Below, piece after piece: positions 33,645 through 42,463 of a stretch of DNA of 54,779 nt (within the stretch, counting starts at the first letter, position 1; each line of letters begins with the position of its first letter). The position numbers and the translations under genes are program-made. The DNA comes from Bacteroidales bacterium (GTDB taxonomy: Bacteria > Bacteroidota > Bacteroidia > Bacteroidales > F082): contig JANJXG010000095.1 in assembly GCA_024709145.1 (NCBI GenBank), positions 1 to 54,779 of the forward strand, in the 5' to 3' direction. Below the pieces are notes generated by a model. That model was not told the origin of the DNA. It saw only the letters and a program-made list of their open reading frames with translations, and did not search any database.

Positions 33645-34637
33645 ATGGCTATGAAAACACCTATTTTCCTGCTGATTTCCATTCTTGCACTTTCTCTAGC
33701 GGGCTGTAATGAACCGGAACAGCGCATTGCCCGGTCAGTTGGAGCTACTTCTGAAATACTTGTTGTTACCCAAAGCGAAAAACAATGGGAAGGTGAACCG
33801 GGTGAAGCCATTCGTGCATATTTTGGTCAGGACCAATATGGTTTGCCTCAGCCTGAGCAATTATTTAAACTCGCTATTATCCAGGTTGACAAGCTATCGG
33901 ATATGTTTAAAAAACACCGCAATCTGCTTGTTGTGGAGATTAACCAAAAATTATCCAAAGCTGAAGTTGAAACCCGAAGCGATTTGTGGTCAAAACCACA
34001 ACGCGTAATTAAAATAACTGCTCCTGATTACGCCTCCTGGGTTAAGGCTTTTGAAGAAAACAAAGAAGGATTTAAAATTCTTTTTGAACGGTCAGAACGC
34101 GAAAGACTCATCAATATCTACAGACCAACTGCAAAAATTGACGTGATGGATCCTGTTCAAAAAGCATTTCAATTTAAAATGCTTATTCCGGAAGGCTTTT
34201 ATATTGCTAAACAATCGGCTGATTTCATGTGGCTAAGAAAGGAAACCAACGATTTCGGACAGGGTATCATCCTCTATCAGCGCAACTACCGCGATACGCT
34301 TGATTTTAGTCTAAGTCGGTTGATCAAAGTACGCGACAGTCTGGTTATGAAACACATACCCGGGCCAACCGAAGGTTCATTCATGTCAACTGACAAGGAG
34401 TTTGTACCCCCGGTCCAGTTTAATACCGATCATTTTGTGACAGATTTTGGCGTTGAGGTGCGTGGAATGTGGAATGTGACGGGCGACTTCATGGCAGGTC
34501 CGTTTGTGTCGTACTCCTTTGTTCATCCCACTACAAATAAATTGGTTACAGCAGAAGGTTATGTGTATGCTCCCAATAAGGACAAACGCGATCACCTGCG
34601 ACAATTGGAAGCGTTGCTATACAGCATCAGCTTCTAA
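33645..34637 (+). CDS. DUF4837-family lipoprotein
   Basis: 330 aa (or 328 from the second ATG at 33651). The lipobox ends at C21 (LSLAGC). The mature protein matches the DUF4837 pattern: an early SEILVVTQSEKQWEGEPGEA segment, a second half beginning KMLIPEGFYIAKQS, and a closing YEFVHP-like YSFVHPTTNKLVTAEGYVYAPN region. DUF4837 proteins are found across Bacteroidota and have no known function. A promoter lies just upstream, so it is transcribed apart from the transglycosylase gene. Confidence 0.85.
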   Translation: MAMKTPIFLLISILALSLAGCNEPEQRIARSVGATSEILVVTQSEKQWEGEPGEAIRAYFGQDQYGLPQPEQLFKLAIIQVDKLSDMFKKHRNLLVVEINQKLSKAEVETRSDLWSKPQRVIKITAPDYASWVKAFEENKEGFKILFERSERERLINIYRPTAKIDVMDPVQKAFQFKMLIPEGFYIAKQSADFMWLRKETNDFGQGIILYQRNYRDTLDFSLSRLIKVRDSLVMKHIPGPTEGSFMSTDKEFVPPVQFNTDHFVTDFGVEVRGMWNVTGDFMAGPFVSYSFVHPTTNKLVTAEGYVYAPNKDKRDHLRQLEALLYSISF

Positions 34638-34710
34638 TTAATATGCGATGCGATCAAAGGCAAGTTTGAATCAGTAGAAAAATCTTCAGCCTTTCTCACC
34701 GGCTTAACCT

Positions 34711-35109
34711 TTATTTACTCTTACTGTAAGTAACCTGAATGCTTCCGACCGGAGTTTCTGATTCAGACAAAATAACGCCATCCTTGTAGACTCCCAGGTC
34801 ATTCATGTTTATTCCCTTGCCGTCAAAACTGTAAAAGATTTTCCCGCTTGCCTCATCAAAACTGTAAAAGGCATCAAAGTTTTTTTCACCCATCATGATT
34901 GTCAAGGCTGAATCGTTGACGAAATTCAACATGGTTTGTTTCTCCAGTTCGGCAACCTGTTGAAGGGTAGAAGGATTTACACGTGTTTCGTCAAAAGTTG
35001 TTTTAACATCCGTCACTTTCCAGATTCCGAGCATTTTATTTTTCTCAGTATTGCAGGCATATACCAGAACCAACATCAATACTCCGCCCAATACGATCAG
35101 CTTTTTCAT
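34711..35109 (-). CDS. Small lipocalin-like lipoprotein, unknown
   Basis: 132 aa. The lipobox ends at C19 (LVYAC). MLGIWKVTDVKTTF at the start of the mature part resembles the opening strand of lipocalin-like domains common in Bacteroidota. About eight short strands can be drawn; there is no catalytic motif. It stands alone and diverges from the efflux operon regulator; its -7 element (minus-strand TAATTTTG) is at 35195-35202, directly beside the TetR promoter. Ligand unknown. Confidence 0.7.
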   Translation of the reverse strand: MKKLIVLGGVLMLVLVYACNTEKNKMLGIWKVTDVKTTFDETRVNPSTLQQVAELEKQTMLNFVNDSALTIMMGEKNFDAFYSFDEASGKIFYSFDGKGINMNDLGVYKDGVILSESETPVGSIQVTYSKSK

Positions 35110-35194
35110 TGCTTACTTTCATTGTTATTTTAATACTAATCTGATTTCTAATTATTTAGGAAATTAATAAAAATCAGAAAAAATAATTTCACTA

Positions 35195-35202
35195 CAAAAT
35201 TA
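35195..35202 (-). promoter_or_regulatory. Promoter -7 element for the lipocalin-like gene
   Basis: The minus strand reads TAATTTTG about 86 bp upstream of the lipoprotein ATG, back to back with the tetR promoter that begins at 35212. Confidence 0.45.
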
Positions 35203-35211
35203 CAAAAATGC

Positions 35212-35241
35212 TTGACAATCTCAACGAATAAGCTACTTTTG
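35212..35241 (+). promoter_or_regulatory. Promoter of the efflux operon
   Basis: TTG (35212-35214), 19-bp spacer, TACTTTTG (35234-35241): full consensus form. Transcription should start near 35248, at the edge of the operator at 35249-35268. Confidence 0.7.
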
Positions 35242-35248
35242 CCAAATG

Positions 35249-35268
35249 GTTTAACTTTTTGGTTAAAC
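35249..35268. promoter_or_regulatory. Inverted-repeat operator, likely for the TetR regulator
   Basis: GTTTAAC (35249-35255) and GTTAAAC (35262-35268) are perfect inverted 7-mers with a 6-bp spacer, positioned at the predicted transcription start and 12 bp before the TetR ATG. Size and symmetry suit a TetR dimer, implying autorepression of the whole operon. Confidence 0.7.
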
Positions 35269-35279
35269 TTTTTGCTTAA

Positions 35280-35885
35280 ATGATGAATACAGAAGAACAG
35301 ATTTTGGCAGCTGCACGAAAAGTGTTTATCAACAAAGGTTTTGATGGAGCTCGTATGCAGGAAATTGCTGATGAAGCCGGTATCAACAAAGCTTTGTTGC
35401 ACTACTATTTCAGGACGAAAGAAAAATTGTTCGAGCGCATTTTTTCTGAATCCTTTCAATTGATTAAGCCTGTATTCAACCTGGCTTTGGGTCCGGAACC
35501 GGATTTGCACCAATTTATTCGGCAGTTTGTTAACGCATATCATGCACTGCTGAAACAAATGCCTTTCCTTCCTCAGTTTGTCCTTCAGGAATTGAATCGT
35601 AATCCCGGCAGAATGATTGGGTTAATCGGTAAACAGCAAATTCCCATGAATGACATCAAGCGTGTGATTGACGCAGAGGTGAAAAAAGGAAACATTAGCG
35701 CAGTGAGTCCTGAAAACCTGATTGTTAATCTTATCAGTTTAATCATTTTTCCCTTCGTTGCCCGGCCTGTTCTGCAGGAAGTAGTTTTTGGAGGTGATGA
35801 TGCAGCATTTGATAATTTTCTCAATGGCCGGAGTGAATCCATCATTCAGTTCTTCCTTCTGGCATTAAGTCCCGAAAAATCGTAA
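35280..35885 (+). CDS. TetR/AcrR-family transcriptional regulator
   Basis: 201 aa. The N-terminal HTH matches the family: EEQILAAARKVFINKGFDGA, then MQEIADEAGINKALLHYYF and the following KEKLFERIF. The C-terminal ligand-binding domain is helical and unassigned. It is the first gene of the TolC-HlyD-ABC operon (4-bp gap to tolC), the same arrangement as E. coli cecR-ybhGFSR. It probably represses the operon through 35249-35268 until it binds an efflux substrate. Confidence 0.93.
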   Translation: MMNTEEQILAAARKVFINKGFDGARMQEIADEAGINKALLHYYFRTKEKLFERIFSESFQLIKPVFNLALGPEPDLHQFIRQFVNAYHALLKQMPFLPQFVLQELNRNPGRMIGLIGKQQIPMNDIKRVIDAEVKKGNISAVSPENLIVNLISLIIFPFVARPVLQEVVFGGDDAAFDNFLNGRSESIIQFFLLALSPEKS

Positions 35886-35889
35886 AGAC

Positions 35890-37185
35890 ATGCAAAAAAG
35901 TCACTTATTAATTCTTTGGTTGATGACGCTCATTACACTACCGGCATTGAGTCAACCTAACCGACAGTATTACAGCCTGCCTTTGCTACTGGACAGCGCT
36001 ATCAGCCGATTTCCAGTTTCGGCACAAAGAGATGAACTTAACCAGATCGGTCAACTCACTGTTGAGCAAATTTCCTCCACATACCTGCCTGTTTTGCAAA
36101 TCAACGGGCAAATGAGCTATCAGTCAGAGGTCACACAATTGCAAATTCCGGTGCCCGGTTTCAGTCCGCCGGATTTAGCCAAGGACTGGTATAAGCTCAA
36201 TCTTGATATTTCGCAGCTCATTTACGATGGAGGCCAGGTCAAGACCCAAAAGAAAATTGAGGCAACCCAAAGCAAAATCAAATTGACAGAAGTCAGTCAG
36301 CAGGAAAACAATTTCAAGGAAAATATAATCAGGTTATATTATCGGTCGATGCTTTTGAAGCAACAGCTGCTGGTGTTTGGATCAATGGAGAAAAGCCTGA
36401 AGGCCACGGCAGCAGAAACCAAAAAAGCTGTGGATATAGGTGCAGTACTTGAATCGGCTCATCAAAACATTCAGGCAGAAATCTTCAGAATTCAACAGCA
36501 ACAGCTTGAAACTGAAGCAGGGCTTGCAGCCAGCCTGAGCTTTTTGTCGGCCTATACCGGACTGGATCTCCGCATGGAAGACAGCCTCAAACCGCCGTTG
36601 TTTGAATCGCAGGAAACGCAAATGATCAACCTAAGGCCCGAATGGCAAAACCTGAAGCTTCAGGAAGAAAAAACAACACTTCTATCTACGCTCGCCAAAT
36701 CAAAACGGCGACCAATTCTGCAAGCTTTCGGTCAGGCAGGTTACGGAAGGCCGGGTTACAATATGCTCGACGATCAATTCAGCGATTACTATATGGCAGG
36801 GCTAAGACTTCAATTCAAATTGTGGGACTGGCACACAAGCAAACGCGAGCAATCCATTGCCGGGCTCAATGGCCGGATGATTCAGAAAAATATTCAAAAC
36901 TTTGAAATAAATCAATCCGCTGCCTATCAGGCCAAGCTACAGGAAATTAGTCGTTTACACAAGACCACCCTTCTCGACGCAGAAGTTGTAAAGTTACAGC
37001 AACAAGTTGTGGCCAGCCAGCTTTCTGGTTTAAGTCAGGGAATAATCACGATGGCAGCCTATTTACAGGAATCAGAAAAATTAACCCGATCGATGCTGGG
37101 GCTTGAGACCAACAAAATCAGACTTCTCAATGCTCAAACAGAGTTGATGCTTATAACCGGAAAAATTAACTTCCATGAACAGTAA
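35890..37185 (+). CDS. TolC-family outer-membrane efflux protein
   Basis: 431 aa, signal peptide ending LPALSQ. Long helical hairpins with coiled-coil character (residues about 130-210 and 330-420) and a duplicated layout fit the trimeric TolC/OEP channel-tunnel. It would give the exit duct for the adjacent ABC exporter. It overlaps the HlyD gene by 11 bp. Confidence 0.9.
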   Translation: MQKSHLLILWLMTLITLPALSQPNRQYYSLPLLLDSAISRFPVSAQRDELNQIGQLTVEQISSTYLPVLQINGQMSYQSEVTQLQIPVPGFSPPDLAKDWYKLNLDISQLIYDGGQVKTQKKIEATQSKIKLTEVSQQENNFKENIIRLYYRSMLLKQQLLVFGSMEKSLKATAAETKKAVDIGAVLESAHQNIQAEIFRIQQQQLETEAGLAASLSFLSAYTGLDLRMEDSLKPPLFESQETQMINLRPEWQNLKLQEEKTTLLSTLAKSKRRPILQAFGQAGYGRPGYNMLDDQFSDYYMAGLRLQFKLWDWHTSKREQSIAGLNGRMIQKNIQNFEINQSAAYQAKLQEISRLHKTTLLDAEVVKLQQQVVASQLSGLSQGIITMAAYLQESEKLTRSMLGLETNKIRLLNAQTELMLITGKINFHEQ

Positions 37186-38074
37186 AACTATTCTTAAAAC
37201 CCTTACCATGTCCATCATCATGCTCTCGATAAGCTCCTGCGACAAGAAGGAACAAAAGGCTGATGCCTATGGCAATTTTGAAGCCAAACAAGTTACAGTA
37301 TCGTCACAAGCAAGCGGGCAGTTGTGGATTCTTGATGTTGAGGAAGGCACACAGGCAAGAAAAGGTGAAGTGTGTGGCCTGATTGACACCACCGATGTTC
37401 ATCTTAAAAAACTACAGGCACACCAGCAATACCAGGCTGTTGTCTCACGCTTTTCTACCATCGACGCCCAGGCTGCCGCACAGAGACAACAGTTGCAAAA
37501 TCTTCAAACCGACAAGAACAGAATCGATCAATTGTATCGGGAGGGAGCTGCTACCCAAAAACAAAAAGACGACATTGACGGAGCATACGCCTTGAATACC
37601 AAGCAGCTGGAGGCCACCGAAGCACAAAAAACCAGCGTGAGGGCCGAGGCTGAGGTCATTTTGGCACAGCTGCAACAACTTGACGAACAAATCAGAAAAT
37701 CATATATCACGCACCCCATTGATGGAATAATACTGACAAAATTTGCCGAATCAGGAGAAGTCGTTACATTTGGCAAGCCCTTGTACAAAATAGGTAACCT
37801 GAGTACACTCGACTTAAAGGTCTATATCAGTGGTAATCAGTTAGCTGACTTTGAACTGGGCAAAGAAGTTAAGGTAACGATTGATCAATCAAACTCAGAA
37901 AATAGAATCCTGAGGGGAACAATCAGCTGGATTTCATCCGTTGCTGAATTTACTCCGAAAACGATTCAAACAAAGGACGAACGGGTGGATCTCGTCTATG
38001 CGGTAAAAGTCACTGTAAAGAATGACGGACGCCTCAAAATCGGGATGCCCGGCGAAATCAGTATTATTCACTAA
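37175..38074 (+). CDS. HlyD-family periplasmic adaptor lipoprotein
   Basis: 299 aa. The lipobox ends at C22 (SISSC), anchoring it to a membrane. A lipoyl half-motif (VTVSSQASGQLWILDVEEGTQ-type) opens the protein, a coiled-coil hairpin spans about residues 75-165, and the second lipoyl half (SYITHPIDGIILTKFAESGE) and beta-barrel domain follow. It links the inner-membrane ABC pump to the TolC-type channel, as YbhG does in E. coli. It is preceded by tolC with an 11-bp overlap and followed by a DUF2147 gene. Confidence 0.92.
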   Translation: MNSKTILKTLTMSIIMLSISSCDKKEQKADAYGNFEAKQVTVSSQASGQLWILDVEEGTQARKGEVCGLIDTTDVHLKKLQAHQQYQAVVSRFSTIDAQAAAQRQQLQNLQTDKNRIDQLYREGAATQKQKDDIDGAYALNTKQLEATEAQKTSVRAEAEVILAQLQQLDEQIRKSYITHPIDGIILTKFAESGEVVTFGKPLYKIGNLSTLDLKVYISGNQLADFELGKEVKVTIDQSNSENRILRGTISWISSVAEFTPKTIQTKDERVDLVYAVKVTVKNDGRLKIGMPGEISIIH

Positions 38075-38086
38075 TTAACACATCAA

Positions 38087-38542
38087 ATGATGAAAGCAAA
38101 AATGATGATTTTAATGTTGGGTATGTTTTTAAGCCTGACAACCATGGAAGTTTTTTCCCAAAACAAGGCGGATGACGTGCTGGGTGTTTGGCTTAATCAA
38201 GACAAAGACGCGCATGTTGAGATGTTTAAAAAGAATGGAAAGATTTTCGGTAAAATTGTCTGGATCAAAGAACCCATTGATTCTGAAACAGGTAAGCCCA
38301 AAGTTGACAAGCACAATCCTGACCCTGCACTGAAAACCAGACCCACTCTGGGACTCGAAATACTCACCGGATTTTCTTTTGATGGTGATGACGAATGGAG
38401 TGGCGGTGAGATTTATGACCCCAAAAGTGGTAAAACATACAGCAGCTACATGGCTTTCGACAGTAAAGATGTGTTGAAAATCAGGGGTTATATCGGAGTT
38501 TCACTGCTTGGAAGAACAACCTACTGGACCCGCGTAAAATAG
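38087..38542 (+). CDS. DUF2147-family secreted protein
   Basis: 151 aa with a signal peptide (ending VFSQ). DVLGVWLNQDKDAHVEMFKK, KIFGKIVWIKEP, the GGEIYDPKSGKTY segment and the C-terminal IRGYIGVSLLGRTTYW match DUF2147, a small beta-rich periplasmic family of unknown function. Its place between the adaptor and the ATPase genes (12 and 7 bp gaps) is unusual for an efflux operon and suggests an accessory role or co-regulated envelope function. Confidence 0.88.
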   Translation: MMKAKMMILMLGMFLSLTTMEVFSQNKADDVLGVWLNQDKDAHVEMFKKNGKIFGKIVWIKEPIDSETGKPKVDKHNPDPALKTRPTLGLEILTGFSFDGDDEWSGGEIYDPKSGKTYSSYMAFDSKDVLKIRGYIGVSLLGRTTYWTRVK

Positions 38543-38549
38543 CCTACAA

Positions 38550-39467
38550 GTGCAAACTGCAGAAATCCGGATTGAGCATCTTTTTAAAAGCTACCAAAAC
38601 ATTGTAGCCCTCAACGACATCAATCTAGAAATTCGGCAGGGTGAACTATTTGGTTTTATCGGTCCCGACGGGGCCGGTAAAACCACCCTATTCCGCATCC
38701 TGAGCAGCCTGATGATCCCCGACAAAGGCAAGGCCTCGATGATGGGTTTGGATGTGGTAGCAAATTACAAGGAAATCAGAAAAAAAATTGGCTATATGCC
38801 GGGAAGGTTTTCGCTTTACCAGGATCTTACGGTGGAAGAAAACCTTCGTTTCTTTGCCGGTGTTCATGGTGCCAGCATTGAAGACAACTACCACCTGATC
38901 AAAGACATCTACAGTCAGATTGAACCCTTTAAAGACAGGCCATCGGGCAAACTCTCAGGAGGGATGAAGCAAAAGCTGGCGCTTTCCTGTGCCTTGATAC
39001 ACCGTCCGAAGGTGTTGCTGCTTGATGAGCCCACTACCGGTGTGGATGCTGTTTCAAGGCAGGAATTTTGGGCGATGTTGAAAAAACTTCGCGAGGCTGG
39101 CCTTACGATCCTTGTTTCGACGCCATACATGGATGAAGCCTCGCTGTGTGACCGGGTTGCGCTGATTCAAAAAGGCACGATCATGGATGTGGCAACCCCC
39201 GATTCGATGATAGCGCAGTTCGGTTTTCCATTGATTTCTGTAAGAAGTTCCAAAATGAACCTTTTACTCGACGACCTGAAATCACTCGCTGAAACCAAAA
39301 TGGCTTATCGCTTTGGAGACGCAGTTCACGGTATCATGGAACTAGATAACAAAAAAATGCTGATTGAAGCACTGCTCAATAAAGGCCATGAAAAGATTGA
39401 ATGTGAAACCATTACACCAACCATCGAAGACTGCTTCCTGTTGTTGATGCAAACAAAAGATGAATAA
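38550..39467 (+). CDS. ABC transporter ATP-binding protein (first of pair)
   Basis: 305 aa, GTG start at 38550. Walker A GPDGAGKTT, the C-loop LSGGMKQKLAL, Walker B VLLLDEPTTGVD and an H-loop region around ILVSTPYMDEA are all present (the H-loop His is replaced by Tyr-Met here, as in ABC-2 drug exporters). A C-terminal extension of about 70 residues follows the ATPase core. It energises the two permeases downstream and is related to one half of E. coli YbhF. The next gene starts directly after its stop codon. Confidence 0.93.
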   Translation: MQTAEIRIEHLFKSYQNIVALNDINLEIRQGELFGFIGPDGAGKTTLFRILSSLMIPDKGKASMMGLDVVANYKEIRKKIGYMPGRFSLYQDLTVEENLRFFAGVHGASIEDNYHLIKDIYSQIEPFKDRPSGKLSGGMKQKLALSCALIHRPKVLLLDEPTTGVDAVSRQEFWAMLKKLREAGLTILVSTPYMDEASLCDRVALIQKGTIMDVATPDSMIAQFGFPLISVRSSKMNLLLDDLKSLAETKMAYRFGDAVHGIMELDNKKMLIEALLNKGHEKIECETITPTIEDCFLLLMQTKDE

Positions 39468-40220
39468 ATGGAAGCAGCTGATTCAAAAACAGTGATCAGG
39501 GTGCGTAACCTGGTGAAGAAATTTGGTTCGTTCGTTGCCAACGACAACCTAAACTTCGATGTTGAAAAAGGTGAAATCTTTGGTTTTCTTGGCGCCAACG
39601 GTGCCGGAAAAACCACGGCTATCAAAATACTTTGCGGGTTGCAAAAACCCACTTCAGGCGAAATCCGCGTTGCAGGCTACGATATTTATGACCAAGCCGA
39701 TCAGGTGAAAAAAAACATAGGCTATATGAGTCAGCGGTTTTCGCTGTACGAAGACCTTACGGTAGGTGAAAATTTTCAGTTCTATGGAGGTATTTACGGA
39801 TTAAAGGCTCCGGTAATCAGGCAACGTACCACGCAGCTGCTCGATGAACTGGGACTGACACACATCAAAAATAAAATCCTGAAAGAGATCCCGCTTGGCT
39901 GGAAACAGAAACTTGCTTTTTCTGTCGCCTTGATCCACAACCCCCGCATTGTTTTTCTGGACGAGCCAACCGGAGGAGTAGATCCTCTGACAAGGAGACA
40001 ATTTTGGGAAATGATTTATTCTGCTGCTCAAAAGGGTATTACGGTCTTTGTCACAACGCATTATATGGACGAAGCTGAGTACTGTAGCAGGGTATCTATC
40101 ATGGTTGATGGCAGGATTGAAGCCCTCGACAGCCCCTCCGGGCTAAAAAAACACTACCGAGCTGAAAGTATGAATGAAGTATTTGTAAAATTGGCCCGTT
40201 CTGGTAAAAACAGCCGGTAA
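39468..40220 (+). CDS. ABC transporter ATP-binding protein (second of pair)
   Basis: 250 aa. Walker A GANGAGKTT and Walker B IVFLDEPTGGVDP are intact, but the C-loop is IPLGWKQKLAF in place of LSGGQ, a degenerate signature. As the two ATPases probably pair as a heterodimer, one composite site would be weak, as seen in other asymmetric exporters. In E. coli YbhF the two domains are fused in one chain; here they are separate genes with no gap between them. The permease starts 18 bp downstream. Confidence 0.92.
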   Translation: MEAADSKTVIRVRNLVKKFGSFVANDNLNFDVEKGEIFGFLGANGAGKTTAIKILCGLQKPTSGEIRVAGYDIYDQADQVKKNIGYMSQRFSLYEDLTVGENFQFYGGIYGLKAPVIRQRTTQLLDELGLTHIKNKILKEIPLGWKQKLAFSVALIHNPRIVFLDEPTGGVDPLTRRQFWEMIYSAAQKGITVFVTTHYMDEAEYCSRVSIMVDGRIEALDSPSGLKKHYRAESMNEVFVKLARSGKNSR

Positions 40221-40238
40221 CATGCAAAAAGCACCCCC

Positions 40239-41336
40239 ATGAAAGGCTTTATCCTCAAAGAGTTTTTACACATCCTGCGCGACAAGCGCACCATGCTGAT
40301 CCTGTTTGGGATGCCTGTTGTTCAGGTCTTGCTTTTCGGATATGCGATCACCAACGAAATAAAAAACGCCCGGATCGGCATTCTTGACCAAAGCAATGAC
40401 TATGTAACACAAGCCATTACACAAAAGATACTTTCCTCAGGCTATTTCCTTGCCGAGGAAATCATGCACCATCCCGATGAAGCAGAAGATGCCTTCAGGA
40501 AAGGAAAAATCAAACAGATCATTATCTTCGGGCCCGACTTTGCCAACATGATGACCACCTCCCCTCCTGTTTCTATTCAACTACTCACTGATGCTTCCGA
40601 CCCAAACACCGCTAACCTGCTGAGCAACTACACGCAGGCTATTGTACAGGACTATGTTCGGCAGCAACAGCAGCAAGCCCCAAACCTTCCTGTCATTCAA
40701 ATCGAAAGCACGATGCAATACAATCCCGAACTCAAAGGGGTGTTTATGTTTGTTCCGGGAACCATCACAATTTTGCTCATGCTCATCTCGGCCATGATGA
40801 CCTCTATTTCCATTGCACGCGAAAAGGAGTTGGGTACGATGGAGGTGCTGCTTGTCTCACCATTAAAACCCTACCAGATCATTCTGGGAAAAGTGATTCC
40901 CTATGTGTTGCTTTCCTTCATCAATGCACTCATCATCCTGTTGCTTTCGGCCACCGTTTTCGGCATGCCCATGAATGGAAGTCTTGTTTTGTTGCTATTG
41001 CAAAGCATGCTGTTTATTTTTATGGCACTTTCGCTCGGCATCTTCATTTCAACGCTGAGCGACAGCCAGCAAACAGCCATGCTTTTGTCAATGTTTGCCC
41101 TGATGCTTCCAACGATTTTGCTATCCGGCTTCATTTTTCCAATCGAAAACATGCCCATGCCCCTGCAACTGCTAAGCAATATTATGCCTAGCAAGTGGTT
41201 CATCATCATCATCAAAAGCATCATGCTCAAAGGTTTGGGGATGATGTATATCTGGAAAGAAACCCTCATACTCCTGTTGATGACAGTCTTTTTCATCGGC
41301 ATGAGTGTAAAGAAATTCAAAGTCCGACTGGCTTAA
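40239..41336 (+). CDS. ABC-2 type permease (first of pair)
   Basis: 365 aa. One N-terminal helix (MLILFGMPVVQVLLFGYAI), a periplasmic domain of about 140 residues, then five helices at residues ~170-360 including the family pattern EKELGTMEVLLVSPL. It resembles E. coli YbhS/YbhR. It is likely to form a heterodimer with the next permease and to export an amphipathic compound or ion through the TolC conduit. Confidence 0.92.
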   Translation: MKGFILKEFLHILRDKRTMLILFGMPVVQVLLFGYAITNEIKNARIGILDQSNDYVTQAITQKILSSGYFLAEEIMHHPDEAEDAFRKGKIKQIIIFGPDFANMMTTSPPVSIQLLTDASDPNTANLLSNYTQAIVQDYVRQQQQQAPNLPVIQIESTMQYNPELKGVFMFVPGTITILLMLISAMMTSISIAREKELGTMEVLLVSPLKPYQIILGKVIPYVLLSFINALIILLLSATVFGMPMNGSLVLLLLQSMLFIFMALSLGIFISTLSDSQQTAMLLSMFALMLPTILLSGFIFPIENMPMPLQLLSNIMPSKWFIIIIKSIMLKGLGMMYIWKETLILLLMTVFFIGMSVKKFKVRLA

Positions 41337-41350
41337 TAAAAACGATCAGT

Positions 41351-42463
41351 ATGAGAATCATTTTTTATATCCTTCAGAAAGAATTTCGCCAGATATTTCG
41401 CGACAAGGTAATGCTGCCCATCATTCTTGTTATGCCGATGGTTCAGCTACTCATCTTGAGCTATACAGCCACCTTTGAGCTGAAAAACACCCGGATCAGT
41501 ATCATTGACCACGACCGAAGCCAAACATCCCGCGACCTGGTCAGTAAATTCAGCGGCTCTTCTTTTTTTTCGCTTATTTCGTATGAGTCAACCTATGAAA
41601 GAGGTATGGAAATGATAAAAGAGGGCAAAACCGACCAGCTGCTGATTATCGAACCCGGACTTGAAAAAAAACTTGGCAGAGGCGAGAAAGCTGGTGTAAT
41701 GCTGATTACCAATGCCATCAACGGTAGCGCAGCCAGTTTAATGAACGCTTATGCCTCATCCATCGTGAGTGATTTCAACAAACTGTTGGTGGCCGAAACC
41801 ATGCCAGGGATTCATAGTTCAGGATCGCTCAAAACCGAAACCCGACACTGGTACAATCCACGACTGAACTATCAAACTTATATGGTTCCGGGTATTCTGG
41901 TTTTGCTGGTTACCTTGATCGGGATGTTTCTTTCGGGCATGAATATCGTGAAGGAGAAGGAGCTGGGTACTATTGAGCAAATCAATGTTACACCAATCAA
42001 GAAGTACCAGTTTATGATAGGCAAACTCCTTCCTTTCTGGATTATTGCTCTTTTTGAACTGCTTGTAGGCCTGGTGATTGCGCGCCTCGTTTTTGGCATC
42101 GCTGTTGAAGGCAGTGTGGCACTGCTCATCGGCACAGCATCAGTTTATCTCCTTGTTGTGCTGGGTATAGGGATTTTGGTTTCTACCGTGACCGACACCA
42201 TGCAGCAAGCCATGTTTATTTCATGGTTTTTTATCGTTATCTTCATTCTGATGAGTGGTCTGTTTACTCCGGTTGAAAGCATGCCGCTTTGGGCACAGCG
42301 GGTAAACAGCCTCAACCCTGTCGCATATTTTATTCAGATAAACCGCATGATTATGCTTAAAGGCAGCGGATTTAACGACATTTCGGAGCATTTTTACGCT
42401 TTGGTCGTTTATGCTATTGTTATGCTTACCATTGCCGTGAGCAGGTATCGGAAAGTAGCCTGA
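41351..42463 (+). CDS. ABC-2 type permease (second of pair)
   Basis: 370 aa from the ATG at 41351; a longer in-frame opening from 41195 overlaps the previous gene and its His-rich residues are out-of-frame coding, so it is rejected. The layout repeats that of the first permease: early helix (LPIILVMPMVQLLILSYTA), periplasmic loop, then EKELGTIEQINVTPI and the last helices. It is the final gene of the efflux operon; its TGA stop abuts the stop of the minus-strand kinase with no base between. Confidence 0.93.
   Translation: MRIIFYILQKEFRQIFRDKVMLPIILVMPMVQLLILSYTATFELKNTRISIIDHDRSQTSRDLVSKFSGSSFFSLISYESTYERGMEMIKEGKTDQLLIIEPGLEKKLGRGEKAGVMLITNAINGSAASLMNAYASSIVSDFNKLLVAETMPGIHSSGSLKTETRHWYNPRLNYQTYMVPGILVLLVTLIGMFLSGMNIVKEKELGTIEQINVTPIKKYQFMIGKLLPFWIIALFELLVGLVIARLVFGIAVEGSVALLIGTASVYLLVVLGIGILVSTVTDTMQQAMFISWFFIVIFILMSGLFTPVESMPLWAQRVNSLNPVAYFIQINRMIMLKGSGFNDISEHFYALVVYAIVMLTIAVSRYRKVA

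Noticed and set aside
41195-41350. His-rich N-terminal extension of the second permease
   Set aside because: It overlaps the preceding permease in another frame; the ATG at 41351 gives the family's normal N-terminus.
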